A stretch of 64,000 bases of DNA, from NCBI GenBank assembly GCA_030374765.1, contig JARGXX010000068.1, positions 62,001-126,000 of the forward strand, given 5' to 3'. Source of the DNA: Agarophyton chilense. Taxonomy: Eukaryota > Rhodophyta > Florideophyceae > Gracilariales > Gracilariaceae. The notes under the pieces were generated by a model that saw only the letters and a program-made list of their open reading frames with translations, made no database searches and was not told where the DNA came from. Shown one piece after another: positions 54,158 through 64,000 of this stretch (its first letter is position 1; every line of letters starts with the position of its first letter). The translations under genes and the position numbers were made by a program.

Positions 54158-55210
54158 GGGTGCTCATAATAAATAATCTGGTCGCGTCGTTGCAGCCGTA
54201 ATTGGTTATTGGTTAACGAAATATCGGCCTGTGTCCTTCGCATCGGGTGCCATTCCGCGTCGCTCACTCTTTCGAGGAGTAACTCGGCGAGGTTTTGACA
54301 AGCACTCTGCATTCTCTCTTCCATCACATGGCCTTCACGTTGGTTTCTCTGTGAAGTTGTGTGTCACACTGTGCAGGCATCTGGCTTTCTTTACACATCA
54401 CATGACCTGTCCTTCGAGTGCACTGTCCCAAACTCCACTATGAATCATCCTCCTTTCCAACCATCTCATGGCTGCACTTCGCCAAGTCCGCCCTTCATCA
54501 GGACCATGAAAACTGGCATGCCCTTTTCGTTCGTGCATACCGCTGCACTAGTCTCCTACCTTTTCAACCCGTTCGTGACCTTTTGAGAACCCTCGAAAGT
54601 GGGCAGTAGTTGAGACACATTCCTCTTCGAGCCTGCGCGATGTGTACTTCAGACACAACTTTCCTCGAACATGTGCTATTTCTAGTTTCCGATGCATTTT
54701 CGAACATGGTTCCAACGCCAGCGTTCTCTGGCTGCGTACAGCAATAGATCCATTTGTATATCAGTCACCGATTAACAATCTGTAGCCGTGTGTCGCTATC
54801 TGGCCTCAACATGTAGGGTGAACAGGACATCAAGTTTTATAATTTGTTCTCGACCGATCTAACGCTCCCCTGAAACGAATATCCTGTGTTCCTCTTCGTT
54901 GTATTCCACCTTCACTCGACCTTAAGGCCCGTTCTACGAGTTATTAAGTGTGAACATCTGGATTTATGAAAGCCAATCTTTTTTAAAATTCAAACCACAA
55001 CCCCATTCTATGGGTTTGCAATTAAAGGCTGCAAAATTCTTGCCCGGAGAGAATGCAACGCTCCACATCAGCGGCAGCACCATGTGTTCGTCCGATACTT
55101 ACCCTCTGCATCGCCAGAGCGCCCTGTAAAGCTCATTATCTCGTTCTCTCCGCTTCCGATCTCGACGAGACCTCCCTCGCACTTTTCGGCAACAACTTTC
55201 TCATGATTCT
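54158..55210. other. Spacer right of host island, no gene seen
   Basis: This is about 1 kb with only short unsupported frames. It marks the change from the host island back to repeat-rich sequence. Confidence 0.45.
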
Positions 55211-55560
55211 GTGAAACAACCCCATCAACTTTCGTGCAGTGAAAAACCTGTATTGTACGTTGTTCTGGCCGCCGTCTGTGTAGAAGTCAAACATAAATTG
55301 GGTCCTCTCCGCGTCGTTCTCCACAGACCACAATTTGAAGTTCGGGCACATATACAAACATTACCGGATACGTTGTTCCGTCGAATGTACCGCGTGTCTA
55401 AATTGCAATTTCAGAGTCTCACGACCCTCGTTCAAGAAAAACTTTCTCGGCATCAGCAACAAAATAGGTCTGTGGCGGGATAAGTTCCGGTTGTAGTGAG
55501 GCTATTTGTCACTCTTCGGTTTTCAGCACACCGTTTCTTCCCTGTAACATCGTTTCCGTA
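55211..55560 (+). pseudogene. Possible PIF/Harbinger transposase remnant
   Basis: The translation has FRRMYRVSKLQFQSLTTLVQ, then a short spacer and PVVVRLFVTLRFSA. This order (F-R-x-x-(F/Y)-R-[hydrophobic]-F-x-x-L, then a basic stretch and LRFxA) is that of the N-terminal part of Harbinger-like transposases and their host relatives. There is no DDE part behind it and an in-frame stop interrupts it, so it would be a truncated remnant. The call is tentative. Confidence 0.35.
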
Positions 55561-55639
55561 CCGATGAACATCACGACGTCAACCCACCTACTCTTGGAAA
55601 TTCGTGTTATCTTCGTATAAACGTTACCGACAAGCGGTA

Positions 55640-55961
55640 AGATTGTCAAGCAGACGATTGGGAATTTCACGGCACTATTTGATATCAGCTATGCTTCCAA
55701 GGCTGGCAAGCTTTCGTGCGCGAATAAGCATACTATCTCCATCGAAAAGCCCGGGAAGAAAGCTTTCGCGCAGAACGATGTCCGCTCTACTAATTGGCAG
55801 AACCTCTTCCATGTTCCGCTTCTCGGAAATGCATTCAATGAGGGTGACGCTATCGGTTTGAAGAATAACTTGACTTCAAGTGAGTATTCACCAAGTCCTG
55901 AAGTGAAGAACCTCCAAGTCGATCATTCCGAGTCGCAGGAGCATGGATCTAATAGTTGAAA
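55640..55961 (+). other. Unexplained 107-codon open stretch
   Basis: The plus strand reads on without a stop from about 55640 to 55961, with a balanced, protein-like composition (GNFTALFDISYASKAGKL, NWQNLFHVPLLGNAFNEGD). It has no ATG near its start and overlaps the edge of the minus-strand Ty3 fossil. I recognise no family. It may be chance. Confidence 0.25.
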
Positions 55962-56240
55962 CCGGATGGCCTGGAAGAAGGCGCATTTGCGGTGTTTCAG
56001 TGTTACTCTCGCGTCCTGCAGGATTCTTAGCACCTTCATCACGTGGCGAAGGTGTTCCGTTACGGTCAGTGAGAAGATTATAACGTCATCCAAATAGACC
56101 AAGGAGAACTTCCATTTCATTCTAGACAGTATCATGTTTTTTACCCGTTGGAAAGTGGCTGGTGCATTCTTCAAACCAAAAGGCATGAGAGTAAATCTGA
56201 ACAGACCTTCATGGGTTGGAAAGGTTGTCAGCGTTCTCGT
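55940..56240 (-). mobile_element. Ty3 element 1 relative, RT part left of copia (fossil)
   Basis: On the minus strand RTLTTFPTHEGLFRFTLMPF and LVYLDDVIIFSLT match the RT of Ty3 element 1 (24,600-24,770). The sequence breaks off exactly where the copia element starts and resumes at 62085. The fossil is broken and fragmentary. Confidence 0.85.
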
Positions 56241-57335
56241 ATTAATATGACGACCGGTCATATTTGAATGGCTTTGTAATTCTTGTTGTCGGGCTGCTTA
56301 ATGATGCAACCTTCTGCTTGTCTTACTATTTTACATGGCACCGGTTTATGTCTCTCGGGTGCTGTAGTTTGTATCTCTTTGCTTCGTATTGAAGTGCAAC
56401 TTTCGTGAGGGCCGTTTTCCAGGACTTGGTTGTTTTTCCGCCTCGGGCGATACTTGTGAGATCTATGAGTAATACCGCAACTAGCGGGCTGGCGTAGCCA
56501 GGTGTATACGCGTTGTACGCGAATTGCACCGGCGGCCGTGCGCCGTGGCCCCGATTCGGGTGTGACTTACCCACGTGTACCACGGGTGGCCCAGGACAGG
56601 TTGGCACAGCATAGCTGGATATTTCTCTATTTATTTAGCTTTATTACACTAGGTTAGGGAGCTCTCTACAGTAGTCTACACTATATAGTGCCAGGGCGAT
56701 CTCGCTTTGACACTCAGTAAACCTCCCCAACCAGGGTTCTTGGCTCTAAGTCTTTTTCCGCTTTCGCGAGTCTTCCAAACTCTACGGAGGTGAAGCCGCG
56801 TTACTAACGGTAGACTTATCCACCCTGCGTCAACAGGAGACTCACCGCTGTTAGCGTGTATATCTTTCATACCACTGCCGTGTTCTCGCCCCAGTATTGG
56901 GTTTGCTACCTATTTCTTTTGGCTCCCGTGGCCCATGCCCCCGATCGCCCCCACTGGGTGGTCCCCCCTTTATCAATTGCCCACTCCCGTGGAATACAGC
57001 TCATACCTGGTCTGCTCCCTTCTAGCATCTCGCACTCTCCCCGCTTGGCGTGCCGGTGAACCTCGGCCTTACACCCCGACTTTGTCGTGTTCACTCCGGA
57101 GAGGCTCCGTCGCCGTGCTACCCTCCTTGGAGGAAGACTCGGACATCTTCGTGGGTTTCCGCCGCCCTTGGCGTTGCACTATACGTATTTATTGTTGTTT
57201 GCTACTTAAGGTCTATCCGAGTCTTGATTGTAAAACCACGGGATAACGCGCTCTCGTGCTTGTGTGTACTTTGTTTTACACCTTGTTTGTGTTATCGACG
57301 TGTATCGATTTCAAATTACAGCCCAACTATTCCTA
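56241..57335 (+). repeat. 5' LTR of copia element, with inner insertion
   Basis: The outer parts match the 3' LTR (TAATATGACG...CCGGTCATA at the start, CAACTATTCCTA at the end). Without the 794-bp insertion and its duplicated pentamer it is about 296 bp, close to the 3' LTR. Confidence 0.85.
56390..57183. mobile_element. 794-bp insertion inside the copia 5' LTR
   Basis: The insertion is flanked by CGTAT on both sides (56385-56389 and 57184-57188), and the 3' LTR lacks it. Its ends share an inverted octamer (AGTGCAAC...GTTGCACT). The inside resembles LTR sequence: CACTATATAGTGCCAGGGCG is like a stretch in the Ty3 element 1 LTR, and TTGGCTCTAAGTC is like 39.45 kb. A solo LTR of another family is the likeliest reading, but the ends are not a clean TG...CA. 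Confidence 0.75.
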
Positions 57336-57338
57336 GTT

Positions 57339-58913
57339 ATGGGCCCAGCGACCCAGTCAAACCTGCCGTCAAGGCCTAAATTCTCTTGGGATGCAAGATC
57401 ACCTCCTTGGACCGACGGCAAAGGTGACCAAGAAGAATTTCGCGATGCTGTTCGTTTATGGCAAATGCTCCACAATGCACTACCCGACTCTAACAGCAAT
57501 AAAATTCCTACTACTCTTCAAGCTATTTGTCTAAAGTCTCAACTGTTCGGACGTGCCAAAGACCTTTGTTCTGGAATTACGGACCAGCAGTTGACTGCAG
57601 ATGGAGCTGTACAACTGTTAGTTGGAAATGTCTATCAAAGAGATTCCTTGACTGTTGTTAGTGAAGCATATCGTGCTTTCAACGCTCTCTGGAATACTCG
57701 TCGTGGAAATACTGAAAGTATGAAGAGCTTTGAGTCTAGGTTCTCTGCACAGGTTGCAGAATTCAACTCCATTTCCACAACGACGAAGCTTCCGGAATGT
57801 ATCACAGCTCTCATGCTGCTATCTAATTCTTCGATTGATGACTCACAGCGAGTATCAGTACTAGCAGCAGCTGCACCAGCTGCTGAGAACTTAAATGCAC
57901 AGTCATCTAATGATGAATTCCTGAGTGCAATAACATACCAGTCTGTATCGTCTGTCATCAAGCAGTGTGACAAGTCTGCACCTGCAATAGGTTCTATGGA
58001 TGCCCTTACTGCTAGTTCTGCTGTAACTACGAGTCATGGGAAAGGGCGCTACAATGGAAACAATATTACAATGAAGTTTCCTTGTGACAAGTGTGGAAAG
58101 TATGGTCATTGGAAAAGGAAAAATAAACCTGATGGATCCTTACCATCACACGTGAAGTCGTTTGACGCACCTCAGAACGGAAACTCACGAAATGCTCGTG
58201 ACGGATCTTCATCTACCTCGGCCTATGCATCTACCGGTTTCGATAAGGGTAAGAAGAAAAGTATTTCTTTTAACATGGCTACAGTTTCCGGATCTTCAGC
58301 ATCATTGCCTGCATTAGCTCAACCTGGACCGTTAGTTGATGACGGAGCACCTTACTCGGCAATTGGACAGGTCGAAATGAACCTTCTCATCGGAAATGCT
58401 GGACTTCAGACCAATAGGAAGCTGGATAAAATACCTAAGGCCCTCAATGGCCACACACACTGGCAGTATGGTACAGGAAAACATGCCAGTCCAGCTCGTC
58501 GCATTTTAGGATCCACTGTGCTCACAGCAAATTCTGACAGGGGACGTTCTGTCAACATAACACATCTAGTCCTTGATGGCTCATCGCAGTGGGTAATTGG
58601 CAGAAGTGTTACAAGGAAGGCCAACATAGAGCACCTTGAAAGAAATGCTCTAGCATTTGTCATAGATGGAACTGTCGACCATATCTCCATGGTTGACCAC
58701 GAGTTCTTAAGCTATGTACCACTGGATAGTTTCATCGAAAAGGAAAAGGGTACATCAACTTTGTCATGTCTAAGTGCTGTAACTTTAGACAAGATGCGAT
58801 GGAAGGAACTTAAGAAGGTAATCGATAAAGTTCACAAGCATTATGTGGACACGCAAGCTTTACGGATTATAAGCTTCTTTTGGAAAGGAACAACCTTTGG
58901 AATGAAACAATAG
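57339..58913 (+). CDS. Copia Gag and protease part (fossil)
   Basis: The frame starts MGPATQSNLPSRPKFSWDAR right behind the 5' LTR. It carries a UBN2-like Gag (WTDGKGDQEEFRDAVRLWQM), a CX2CX4HX4-type knuckle (CDKCGKYGHWKRK), and the protease box LVDDGAPYSAIG at about residue 335. It is long and well kept. Confidence 0.85.
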   Translation: MGPATQSNLPSRPKFSWDARSPPWTDGKGDQEEFRDAVRLWQMLHNALPDSNSNKIPTTLQAICLKSQLFGRAKDLCSGITDQQLTADGAVQLLVGNVYQRDSLTVVSEAYRAFNALWNTRRGNTESMKSFESRFSAQVAEFNSISTTTKLPECITALMLLSNSSIDDSQRVSVLAAAAPAAENLNAQSSNDEFLSAITYQSVSSVIKQCDKSAPAIGSMDALTASSAVTTSHGKGRYNGNNITMKFPCDKCGKYGHWKRKNKPDGSLPSHVKSFDAPQNGNSRNARDGSSSTSAYASTGFDKGKKKSISFNMATVSGSSASLPALAQPGPLVDDGAPYSAIGQVEMNLLIGNAGLQTNRKLDKIPKALNGHTHWQYGTGKHASPARRILGSTVLTANSDRGRSVNITHLVLDGSSQWVIGRSVTRKANIEHLERNALAFVIDGTVDHISMVDHEFLSYVPLDSFIEKEKGTSTLSCLSAVTLDKMRWKELKKVIDKVHKHYVDTQALRIISFFWKGTTFGMKQ

Positions 58914-61775
58914 CCTCCTATGTTGCAAGAATCATGGAAGGGTGCACAGCTTGTCGTTGCACTGCTGTACCGCAGCCTAATAGGAAGGTCTCGATCAGCT
59001 CTTTATCAAAGAGTTTCAACGAAGTCTTGTGCGTGGATCACTTTAATCTGGTTGAAATTCTCCTCATGCACTGCATGGATCTCATTTCGAGATATTCAAC
59101 GGCATACATTGTTTCTTCTACCAAGCTTTATGATGCAGTACTTGGATTTGAGGCCAGTTGGGTCAGTCAGTTCTGGTATCCTGATTCAATTCAAGCGGAT
59201 AAGGCTTTCCAAATGAGCGAGTTCAAAGCTTACGCTGACAAGATGGGTATTCAGATTCGTTCAGTTCCCCCTGGACGACACTCAAAGAACCCAATCGATT
59301 CTAAACACAACATAATTCGCAGTATATATCTGCGACTGAAGGAAGCTGCTGGCTCAGAATTTGACTCTAAGCTTGCTGCACACAAGGCGGTTTCTATATC
59401 AAATGATTTGTATGGTAATGACACTATGTCTGCTTTCGAATTAGCAAAAGGTTTCACCAACCCCGTTGCTTCTAGACCCCAGGATGGTACTGTACCTGAT
59501 GATGTTTTAGAAGCCCGTGAAAGGATGCAAGCTCGCCGTAAGTTAGCTCTTATTCTGCGATCAAAAGCAGTTCAAGAGTTACCTATTTCTGTTGGTGACC
59601 TTGTTGAGGTCTTCCAGAAGAAAGAGCACGAAAAGAGGGGCAAATGGTCAGTTGCTAAACCAATCCTATCTATCAATTACGATGCCCGCTCTGTCACTGT
59701 TTCTGAAAAGCCAGGACGCCAATTGCCTGTCGCTGTCGAAGACATTCGCCCTGCCATACCAAATAAGAGCCTTGCGCAATATGTGCAAGATGGTATTGAC
59801 GAATTAGATGAGCTCCTTCACGAAAAATGTTATGGTGCCACGGATCATGATGTAAATGGCGCTGTAGACTCCTCTTATGAGGTTGAAGAACCTGTTGACG
59901 ATGATTTTTCAACCGAGACCTCGAAGTCAGAACCTGCACTTGGTAACAGAATCTCTGTTTTTTGGCCACTGGAAGGTCAGTTCTACGATGGTATCGTGCA
60001 CTCTACAGCAGACGACGGACACCGAGAGATCCACTATGATGATGGTGACACAGAATGTCTAGATATGACAAAGGAACATTGGAAATTTGCAAGTGCACTT
60101 CCTGCAAATGCTGGTAAAGTTTCAAGTGGTTTGGAGGTTACTAGTATTGAAAGCTCTGTGATATCATCGATGCTAGACCACTTTGGTAACAAACCTTTTC
60201 TCATTCACCAGGCACAAGGATTTGATCAGTTTCCTCTTGTCAATGCTTACAGAACGGGGGAGGAGACATTCCTGAAGACTGTGCGACCTCTGCCTAAGAG
60301 TAAGGTTCCATCTGCGTCTAATATTATAAACAGTCATACACTGTACAATTTGAAAAAGAATGATGATGGTTCATTGAAGCTTAAAGCTCGCATAGCACCT
60401 CACGGTAATGAAGACGATTTAAAGGACTCTCTAAGCAAAGACTGCAGCACATGGCCTCCTACAGGACTACGGATCCTCGAGTCCATATCTTCTCTCTTTG
60501 GGTGGACCCTGTACAAGGCTGACGTCAAGGCAGCATTTCTACAGACTGGAACAGCTCAGCGTGATGTGTACGTCAGACCACCGAGAGAGAGTGAGATGAA
60601 GGCGTCTCACCTTTGGCTTCTCTTAACTGCGGCGTATGGCTTGGTTAATGCTAACGCCAAGTGGCAAAATCAGTCTGACCAAGTAATGTGTGATATTGGA
60701 CTCACGCAATCCACGCATGTTCCCCAGCTATTTTTCCAAAAGGAGAATGGAAAGCTTGTGCTAATCGTCGCGAAGATTGTCGACGACTTGAAGGCAGCAG
60801 GTGTAGGTGTCCGGGCTATGGTTTTTCTAGACAAGTTCAACAAAAAGTTTAAGTTTGGTGATGTTAACCATGGACCTGGAAAACTTCGCTTCTTTGGTAT
60901 TAATACAACCCAGAACAGTGACTTTACCATAGAAACTGATGCAAATGATGAGATTGATGGTGTTAGCGAATATCCCCTCTCTAGACACCGCCGAAAGGAG
61001 TATGAAGAGCCGGTGAATAAGATAGAGAACTCAGCATTTTCGTCTATCAAAAGCTCGCTTGGATGGATAGGAACAGCTGCCTCTCCGTTTTGTTCATTCT
61101 ACTCTAGCTATCTCCAGCAAAAGGCACCGGAAACTAAAGTGTGTCATTTGGTTGAGCAGGTTAACATCCTCAGAAAGCTCAAGAAGCTTGGCACCACAAT
61201 TTCATATCCAAGACCAACGGACAAATTGGAGCGAGAACTTTCTGTTCTTGTATTTTCTGATGCGTCAAGGATAGATTATGTTGGTCAGTTAGGAGTGCTT
61301 ACTGGCCTTTTTGGTAGGAGAGATGAAGAGTAACGCAATTTATCATCCTATTTCTTGGATTTCTCACAAGTCTAAGAGGCCAGTGAAGAGTGTGCCAGCG
61401 GCAGAGATATTGGCTGCTAGTGAGGGAATTGACGAAGGAAAGGTAATTGCCAGTGCTTACTCCCAGTTGTTGGACATGGATATCCGTATGAGACTCTGCG
61501 TAGATTCAAAGGATTTATTCACTTCGCTGTCAACTCAGAAAAACTCTATCGATAAGTCTATCAGGGGTGACGTTGGATGTATCAGGTATGAGTTTCAGAC
61601 TGGTGCTGTAGAGAAGATATCCTGGATACCTGGAAGCACTAATCTGTCCGACCCTCTGACAAAGAAAGACAGTAGTCTTACGGACGCCCTGCAACTGACA
61701 CTCTTCACAGGTCGACTATCCATCGACCTAGACAGTGTCTCGGAAACAAAAAGTTCAGAGAATAACTTCGGCTGA
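58880..61775 (+). CDS. Copia integrase, Tudor-like module, RT and RNase H (fossil)
   Basis: The frames at 58880-61333 and 61311-61775 cover the integrase head and core (CTACRCTAVPQPNRK, VDHFNLVEILL, HSKNPIDSKHNIIR), a Tudor-like module at about 59938-60090 (RISVFWPLEGQFYDGIVHS, IHYDDGDTECL), the copia RT (TLYKADVKAAFLQTGTAQRD), and RNase H (VFSDASRIDYVG, CVDSKDLFTSL, ISWIPGSTNLSDPLTK). Integrase before RT fixes it as Ty1/copia. Confidence 0.88.
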
Positions 61776-61791
61776 AAGGGGAGGAATACTA

Positions 61792-62084
61792 ATATGACGG
61801 CCGGTCATACTTGAATGGCTTTGTAATTCTTGTTGTCGGGCTGCTTAATGATGCAACCTTCTGCTTGTCTTACTATTTTACATGGCACCGGTTTATGTCT
61901 CTCGGGTGCTGTAGTTTGTATCTCTATGCTTCGTATGTATTGTTGTTTGCTACTTAAGGTCTATCCGAGTCTTGATTGTAAAACCACGGGATAACGCGCT
62001 CTCGTGCTTGTATGTACTTTGTTCTACACCTTGTTTGTGTTATCGACGTGTATCGATTTCAGGTTACAGCCCAACTATTCCTAT
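61792..62084 (+). repeat. 3' LTR of copia element
   Basis: The LTR is about 293 bp and matches the outer parts of the 5' LTR with few differences by eye. It lacks the inner insertion, which shows the LTR before that event. Confidence 0.88.
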
Positions 62085-62975
62085 CTCGTGTCTTTGGCCA
62101 AAGGGATTTGCCAATATCCCGAGTTAGCGTCCAGTGTGGTAAATAAGACAGCTTCGCCTAAGAAATCTAGACAGTCGTCCATGCGGGGCATTGGGTATGA
62201 ATCTTTCTTGTTTACTGCGTTCAGCTTCCTGTAGTTGACAGAGAACCTGACGGAGCCATTTTTCTTCGCCACGGGGACAAGGGGAGTTGCCCGTTCGGAT
62301 TGGTTTGGAGGCTCCGGCTCTATGACTTGAGCTTTGCGCATCTTGTCCATCTGGTCGGCGACAATTTCCCTAGTTTTAAGGATGGTACGGTACGGGTGCT
62401 AGAAATTTGGTCTAGCCTTATTTTGAAAGTCAATGCGGTGTTTAGTGGCTCTAATTGTGCCCAATCTATCTGACCACATGGCCCGGTAATCCCTGACGAG
62501 ATCAAGTACCTGGGTCCTATAGGATTCGAATTCTGCGCCGATGGCGACCGTCCCCTCCCAAGAGTCGACGTCATCTTCGGGAGTTGGCGTCGCAAGTTTA
62601 TCCATTTGGGCCTCCATAATGGCCACGGGCGCGAGTAGGGTGATACCAATCACTGTTCTTTTAGAAAACTGCATGGGTTCATCTCGGAAGTTGCTGGCTG
62701 TGACCAAAAAGGACCTGTTTGGGGTGATGTCCATTACTCCATTGGCCATCAAGCTAAGGTGCTTTAGAACCGTTTTAGGGTGGTTCTAAATCGTTACAAG
62801 ATTTGAGGACTGGTAATGGAGCGATACAGCGATTTGGGTCCTCGGGGGTATCGTTATGGTCTTTGACAGGCGAACCTTATTGACTTTGTGTTTTCGGAGA
62901 CAACAGCTCGTTTGCGGTTAGCTTCTGGCCCTGTGGCGGAACCAGTTATGGAGATGAAAGGTGCACGGTGAGGGA
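62085..62975 (-). mobile_element. Ty3 element 1 relative, protease-RT part right of copia (fossil)
   Basis: The minus-strand stretch encodes FSVNYRKLNAVNKKDSYPMP and LFTTLDANSGYWQIPL (RT), and further up MANGVMDITPNRSFLVT (as at 23,930 in element 1). The match ends near 62975, where the sequence changes to the 62946-64000 repeat. It is broken. Confidence 0.85.
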
Positions 62976-64000
62976 GGACACGAAAGAACAACCAAATGTA
63001 ACAGTAGAGGACACAAAAAGAGACAACAATTTACGTTGAGAAGGACCTGTCGGTATAGGAGCAATGGAATCAGGAGAATCCGTGTTGTTTACCATCCACG
63101 AAGGAAAACTTGCATAAATGCTAGGAGCCATCGACCTAGGAGATAGAGAAGGAGCGGTAGCCCCGCCACTGGGGAGAAAAGTCGAAACCAAAAGAGAATG
63201 AACGAAAGGAACCGCCGGACTGGGTTGCAAAAACGCCAGGTTCAAGTTAGCACCTAGAAGGGGATCTGTCAAAAGATCAGATGGCGCAGCAGCAGAGACG
63301 CTTGCCAGATTGGCACCCTGACGGGTGGCCAGTTGGTACATGTCCAACTGGAACTGATTCCGGAACTCACCACGTTGGTTCAGCACCTTCATGTATTGCG
63401 CATGGCGCGGCAGCAAACCTTCAAGGAGTGTTAATGCAGCAACCACGGAGGTAGGCCCAGCCCCCTGAAAGTTGGTGACGCAAGACTGGCGAGCTCGAGC
63501 CAGCAAACCAACTACTGCCGAAGAATCCATCATAGGTTGAGGTGGAGGACGAGAAATACCCGCCAAGAGAGGTTGAACCGGACCAGCAACCTGCGAGGAG
63601 CTCGGTTGAGTAGGAGTCACACCCGTAGGGTTAGGCGACTTACAACCTTGATATAAGTGCTCGGAAGGGAAGGGACCAGGCGGGACGGCGCGCGCAGGGA
63701 CCCATGAAGAAAATGAAGTTTGAGCAACCGAGAAAGGTGCGATACAAACTTGGTTGAACGGTGGGCTATGAGGAAGCAGAATCGCAAGCACGCAGGGGCC
63801 CACTACCGAAAAGGTGTCCGCGAGCGCGCTATTGAAACTGCATCGTCCCCATGACAGTCCCTACGTGAATGGTTGTCTCTCAATTCGTGCGCCGCCGTCG
63901 TCGCTCGCACTCTCCAACCGACACTGGCACTGAGTTCTAAACCTCAAGGGATCGCGCTTGGCGCACAGTGAGCAACCGCCTGTGGATACCACTCCAATGC
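62946..64000 (-). repeat. Second copy of the Ty3 element 2 antisense-frame region
   Basis: The minus strand carries an open stretch (63803-62946) that opens MGPCVLAILLPH like the frame at 30528, with the same LLPRHAQYMK and FRNQFQLDMYQLATRQ blocks. Nucleotide similarity to 30,300-31,513 runs over the whole stretch and continues off the window. It ends at the junction with the Ty3 fossil near 62975. Confidence 0.7.

Larger units (their letters stand above)
56241..62084 (+). mobile_element. Ty1/copia element nested in Ty3 fossil
   Basis: The element is bounded by CTCGT on both sides (56236-56240 and 62085-62089), a perfect 5-bp target duplication inside the minus-strand Ty3 fossil. Layout: 5' LTR (56241-57335, swollen by an insertion), gag with zinc knuckle, protease, integrase, a Tudor-like module, RT, RNase H, a purine tract (AAAGGGGAGGAA near 61776), and a short 3' LTR (about 61792-62084). 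The long frames are nearly whole, with only a few breaks, so it is the youngest large insertion here. The Tudor-like module, with DDGA at the protease, recalls GalEa-type copia elements, known to me from red algae, but I cannot test that here. Confidence 0.9.

Overview
The window is eukaryotic nuclear DNA, most likely from a red alga of the florideophyte type (Chondrus-like). The eukaryote call is firm: there is an LSm3 gene with a GT-AG intron, a mitochondrial PAM16, a membrane-anchored squalene synthase, an AMPK/SNF1 beta subunit, and Ty1/copia, Ty3/gypsy and Penelope-like retroelements. The red-algal call is inference. It rests on small, mostly intronless host genes packed into an island between retroelement-filled stretches, a plant-like squalene synthase and a eukaryotic HIS6-type isomerase.

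Layout. (1) 1-14,586 is an accessory island of three decayed genes. A minus-strand gene carries a ParB-like module and runs off the left edge. Diverging from it is a plus-strand gene that fuses a beta-class DNA amino-methyltransferase to a SET domain. Behind that lies a long zinc-finger RecQ-type helicase. The two divergent genes each have a copy of the same ~149-bp palindrome about 440 bp upstream of their start codons. The plus strand is C-rich and G-poor throughout, whichever strand is coding. (2) 15.1-15.4 kb holds a satellite made of degenerate CCCCTAAA/CCCTAAAA telomere-like tracts. (3) 15.6-20.4 kb holds hairpin-rich repeats leading into a Penelope-like retroelement whose reverse transcriptase stops in the thumb and joins a 140-bp tandem hairpin array. 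(4) 20.5-29.0 kb is a Ty3/gypsy chromodomain element inserted in that array. (5) 29.6-38.9 kb is a second Ty3/gypsy chromodomain element on the minus strand. Both Ty3 elements have an antisense open frame between pol and the 3' LTR. (6) 39-42 kb holds an LTR-like stretch, a solo LTR with a perfect target duplication, and a dead Tc1/mariner transposase. (7) 43.2-54.2 kb is the host gene island: AMPK beta, LSm3, HIS6, squalene synthase, a small unknown, a coiled-coil membrane protein, PAM16 and a tetraspanin-like protein. (8) 55-64 kb is a nest: a Ty1/copia element with a Tudor-like module sits inside a minus-strand Ty3 fossil, its 5' LTR holds a further insertion, and a second copy of the Ty3 antisense-frame region runs off the right edge.

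The most interesting part is the left island. ParB-like proteins and beta-class methyltransferases are typical of phages and bacterial mobile elements. Here they sit with a SET domain and a helicase resembling fungal telomere-linked RecQ proteins, beside telomere-like repeats. It reads as the remains of a DNA-modifying, possibly subtelomeric, mobile element. The genes are decayed, and nearly all in-frame stops are one C-to-T step from Gln or Arg codons.
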